Shown here one piece after another: positions 63,001 through 64,000 of a stretch of DNA of 64,000 bases; positions within the stretch are counted from its first letter, which is position 1, and the number at the start of each line of letters is the position of its first letter. The stretch lies in assembly GCA_040386335.1 (NCBI GenBank), contig JAZKFT010000001.1, positions 186,001 through 250,000 on the forward strand, in the 5' to 3' direction. This DNA comes from JAZKFT01 sp040386335 (GTDB lineage: Bacteria; Bacteroidota; Bacteroidia; Chitinophagales; Chitinophagaceae). Both the position numbers and the translations under genes were made by a program. The notes beneath the pieces are model-generated. The model had not been told where the DNA came from. It ran no database searches and saw nothing but the letters and a program-made list of their open reading frames with translations.

Positions 63001-64000
63001 AGTGGCTCCGCTGCTAGCCGTTATATTGAGGTTGTTGATCTTTAAATGGTCTGTTCCATCTAACCTGATCAGGTGCCGGTCGGCACTTACTGTTGGTGCA
63101 AACTGCAGTGTAGCGCCATTGCCGTTAATGGTCACCGTATTAGCAGCAGAGGTACCAGAAATGGCGGGTATGATCACCTGTTCTGTATAAGGGCCGCTGC
63201 CTGCTGCCACATTTATGGTAACGGGGCCGCATATACCGCCACCCAAAGCAACTGCCATTTCATTAAAAGTCGCAAAGTCGGGTGTAGCACCACCAAGGGT
63301 ATAAATGCCATTGAGTTTTCCACGCAGCGATGTGATCACCTCGTCGTCGGCACTGATAGGGTCAGCCGCTCCGTTCGGTAAAGAGGTCCAAACGCGGATG
63401 TTCCTGGCAGCGGCTCCAAAGTTGATACTGCCCAATGTAACAATGGCTTCATTACCGCCGGTACTACCAAAAACATCAATGGGTACCGTATAGTTCACGG
63501 GTGTTTGCAATACGCCGTCCACTTCCCAGTTTACCTGTACATTATTAATGATATTGTTGCCGTTATTCAACAGTTTAACTTTCACATCCTGGTTGCCCGC
63601 GCAAAAATTTGTTGGGGCCGTTACAATAAAAGCACTTGCATTATTAGCTACCGGGCTTGGGTTAACAACAAAACCGAAACTACCATAAAAACTCCTGGGT
63701 GTATTGGCAGGCGGTCCGGGAAATGGGCCGGCGTATGTTGGGCTATTTACGTTAGCCTGGGCATAAAAATGCACGCCGCCATAGGTGTACAAATCTGGTG
63801 TAGATCCGGCAGTGCCATAAAATGGTGCATGAATGGGCGATTGCAGGGCAAAACGATAAATAGTATTGGACGGGATGGTGATGTTCAGACCCGAGAAAAT
63901 AGGCGTTACTGCGGTAACTGCCGGGTTTACAGCAGCTGTAAGTGTTTCAATCCATCCATTGGCGGCTGTAATAGCCGCAGGTGCGCCTGTAACATTTGTT
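60016..64000 (-). CDS. Large T9SS-targeted beta-helix protein, N-terminus beyond window
   Basis: About 1327 residues are visible; the frame stays open to the right edge, so the start lies outside. The N-terminal visible part has repeated Ig-like/adhesin segments. The middle has right-handed parallel beta-helix repeats (IRNCNINM, NNNIEDFYATGIDL, ITNNLVYNMNSVTG, FYHNTVVLDNG). After it come CARDB-like and Ig-like modules, and at the end a T9SS type A sorting domain (SSIYPNPVSSQLNLIM... GGYTIKAICGNG... KFVKQ). It will be exported by T9SS and attached to the surface or released. Function is not shown; glycan binding or lyase activity is possible for beta-helices. It is followed by a terminator. 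Confidence 0.9.
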   Translation of the reverse strand, partial: TNVTGAPAAITAANGWIETLTAAVNPAVTAVTPIFSGLNITIPSNTIYRFALQSPIHAPFYGTAGSTPDLYTYGGVHFYAQANVNSPTYAGPFPGPPANTPRSFYGSFGFVVNPSPVANNASAFIVTAPTNFCAGNQDVKVKLLNNGNNIINNVQVNWEVDGVLQTPVNYTVPIDVFGSTGGNEAIVTLGSINFGAAARNIRVWTSLPNGAADPISADDEVITSLRGKLNGIYTLGGATPDFATFNEMAVALGGGICGPVTINVAAGSGPYTEQVIIPAISGTSAANTVTINGNGATLQFAPTVSADRHLIRLDGTDHLKINNLNITASSGATYGWGIHLLNGANNNAIRNCNINMTAVTSTTQSNSAGIVGSGSTTSVITDGSYSNDTISGNNITGAYQGIIINGTSGGLNAVDNIITNNNIEDFYATGIDLTDNNGSVIANNDINRRGRAAVGTFAGVDLGTGNIKVTVNANRIHDTHNAATTQSGTAYGIFLNACDAVAGNENRITNNLVYNMNSVTGTIYGLYNSGSDGVFFYHNTVVLDNGSSTAGLTRGFYQTTAASNIQVRNNIFDIRRTGTGVKYCVYFGTTTSTIVSNNNLLYNISSAGTNGIGSFGTTGYATLAAWQGANLSAYDQASISLDPEYTALPGANFLPMASLADNKGIGVGVAEDFLAVTRNVVTPDVGAYEFTTSTAGLNMAGDALIAPVASANGCYTSNQTVTIRIRNSSTSLIDFSVNPVTVTTNVTGAAIQSLTATINTGTLAPDSGLNVNMTVPLDMTAPGSYTFNAYTTLAGDVNTGNDAIQPVTRTKVALAGGTAAGSPASFCIIGGTPTLSATNFTGYSGLQWQQSTVPGTGFTNIGGATTTPYVLAGPIAQSMYYRLAATCGANTDFSSEAAVLLNNPLVLTTVPAARCGEGTVTLGATGSAGTTLNWYAASTGGAALGTGTSFNTPSIATTTDFYVSASVGSSGAAGRANPLPASTGFSGNNYGLVFDATQDFTLYSVDVYPTATAGSITIQLLNNAGTIIQTGGPFVIPAGTGSTFGGGATPVTFTLNFNINAGTGYRLISAAHSGNIVRDNPIGTNFSYPIPIGNVGSLTSGWLAGSASTNTYYYFYNLQFSSICESARTAVTATVDCTVPVTLLSFKGEKAGAINKLEWRTATEMNNSGFELQRSADGINFGKLAFIPTRANNGNSTQLIIYSFDDVKPLLTNGYYRLKQIDKDNKASYSQVVLLKGNKVSQLTISSIYPNPVSSQLNLIMSAPMAENVTLIIADLSGKVIQRKALRLSAGDNQVSFNVAGLSTGGYTIKAICGNGCTTLPQKFVKQ

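Noticed and set aside
1..64000. Prophage or integrative element
   Set aside because: No integrase, transposase, capsid, terminase, or attachment repeats were seen; most genes are ordinary chromosomal types.

Overview
The window reads as chromosomal DNA of a gliding-type Bacteroidota, most likely a member of the Chitinophagaceae (the family-level call is inference). The basis is the presence of gldD and gldE beside ssb, a type IX secretion (T9SS) C-terminal sorting domain, CarboxypepD_reg/TonB outer-membrane receptors, many Sec-exported low-complexity repeat proteins, and promoters of the Bacteroidota -33 TTG / -7 TAnnTTTG type. I see no prophage, transposase, tRNA, rRNA or CRISPR array.

Left region (1-17.9 kb, all minus strand): a surface-protein locus. 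In transcription order it has an ECF sigma factor, a membrane TPR protein in the anti-sigma position, a stand-alone LytTR regulator, an exported membrane-anchored TPR-CHAT protease-like protein, two giant secreted repeat proteins (1770 and 1192 aa) with closely related C-terminal halves, and a multi-LamG protein that runs off the left edge. This is the strongest candidate for an under-described system.

18-33.5 kb: a site-2-protease-like membrane protein next to a zinc-ribbon TPR protein; kbl; a WYL regulator with NIPSNAP and two tandem paralogues; an HSDL2-like SDR; an unknown A+T-rich gene; a glycosyltransferase; a phytanoyl-CoA-dioxygenase-like protein; small membrane proteins; an exported repeat protein with a C1q-like C-terminus; a lone lutB; a frameshifted Uma2 gene; and xseA-xseB.

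33.5-44.5 kb: mostly housekeeping. Carbonic anhydrase, bestrophin, pirin, DUF3109 and DUF2306 proteins, the ssb-gldE-lipoprotein-gldD gliding cluster, murI, and rpmH-rnpA-yidD. rnpA carries an unusual in-frame insertion made of short word repeats.

45-64 kb: an outer-membrane beta-barrel receptor, two sigma/anti-sigma pairs (one sigma lacks region 4), an FkbM methyltransferase, the DUF47-PiT phosphate uptake pair next to a TonB receptor and its probable lipoprotein partner, a transglutaminase-like protein, and a large T9SS-targeted beta-helix protein that runs off the right edge.

A second theme is a set of intergenic (and two intragenic) arrays of degenerate 7-9 bp words, some arranged as long inverted repeats (about 31.1, 39.0, 42.0, 43.6 and 53.0 kb), plus a nested four-box inverted repeat at 44.58-44.79 kb and a REP-like element at 33.5 kb.
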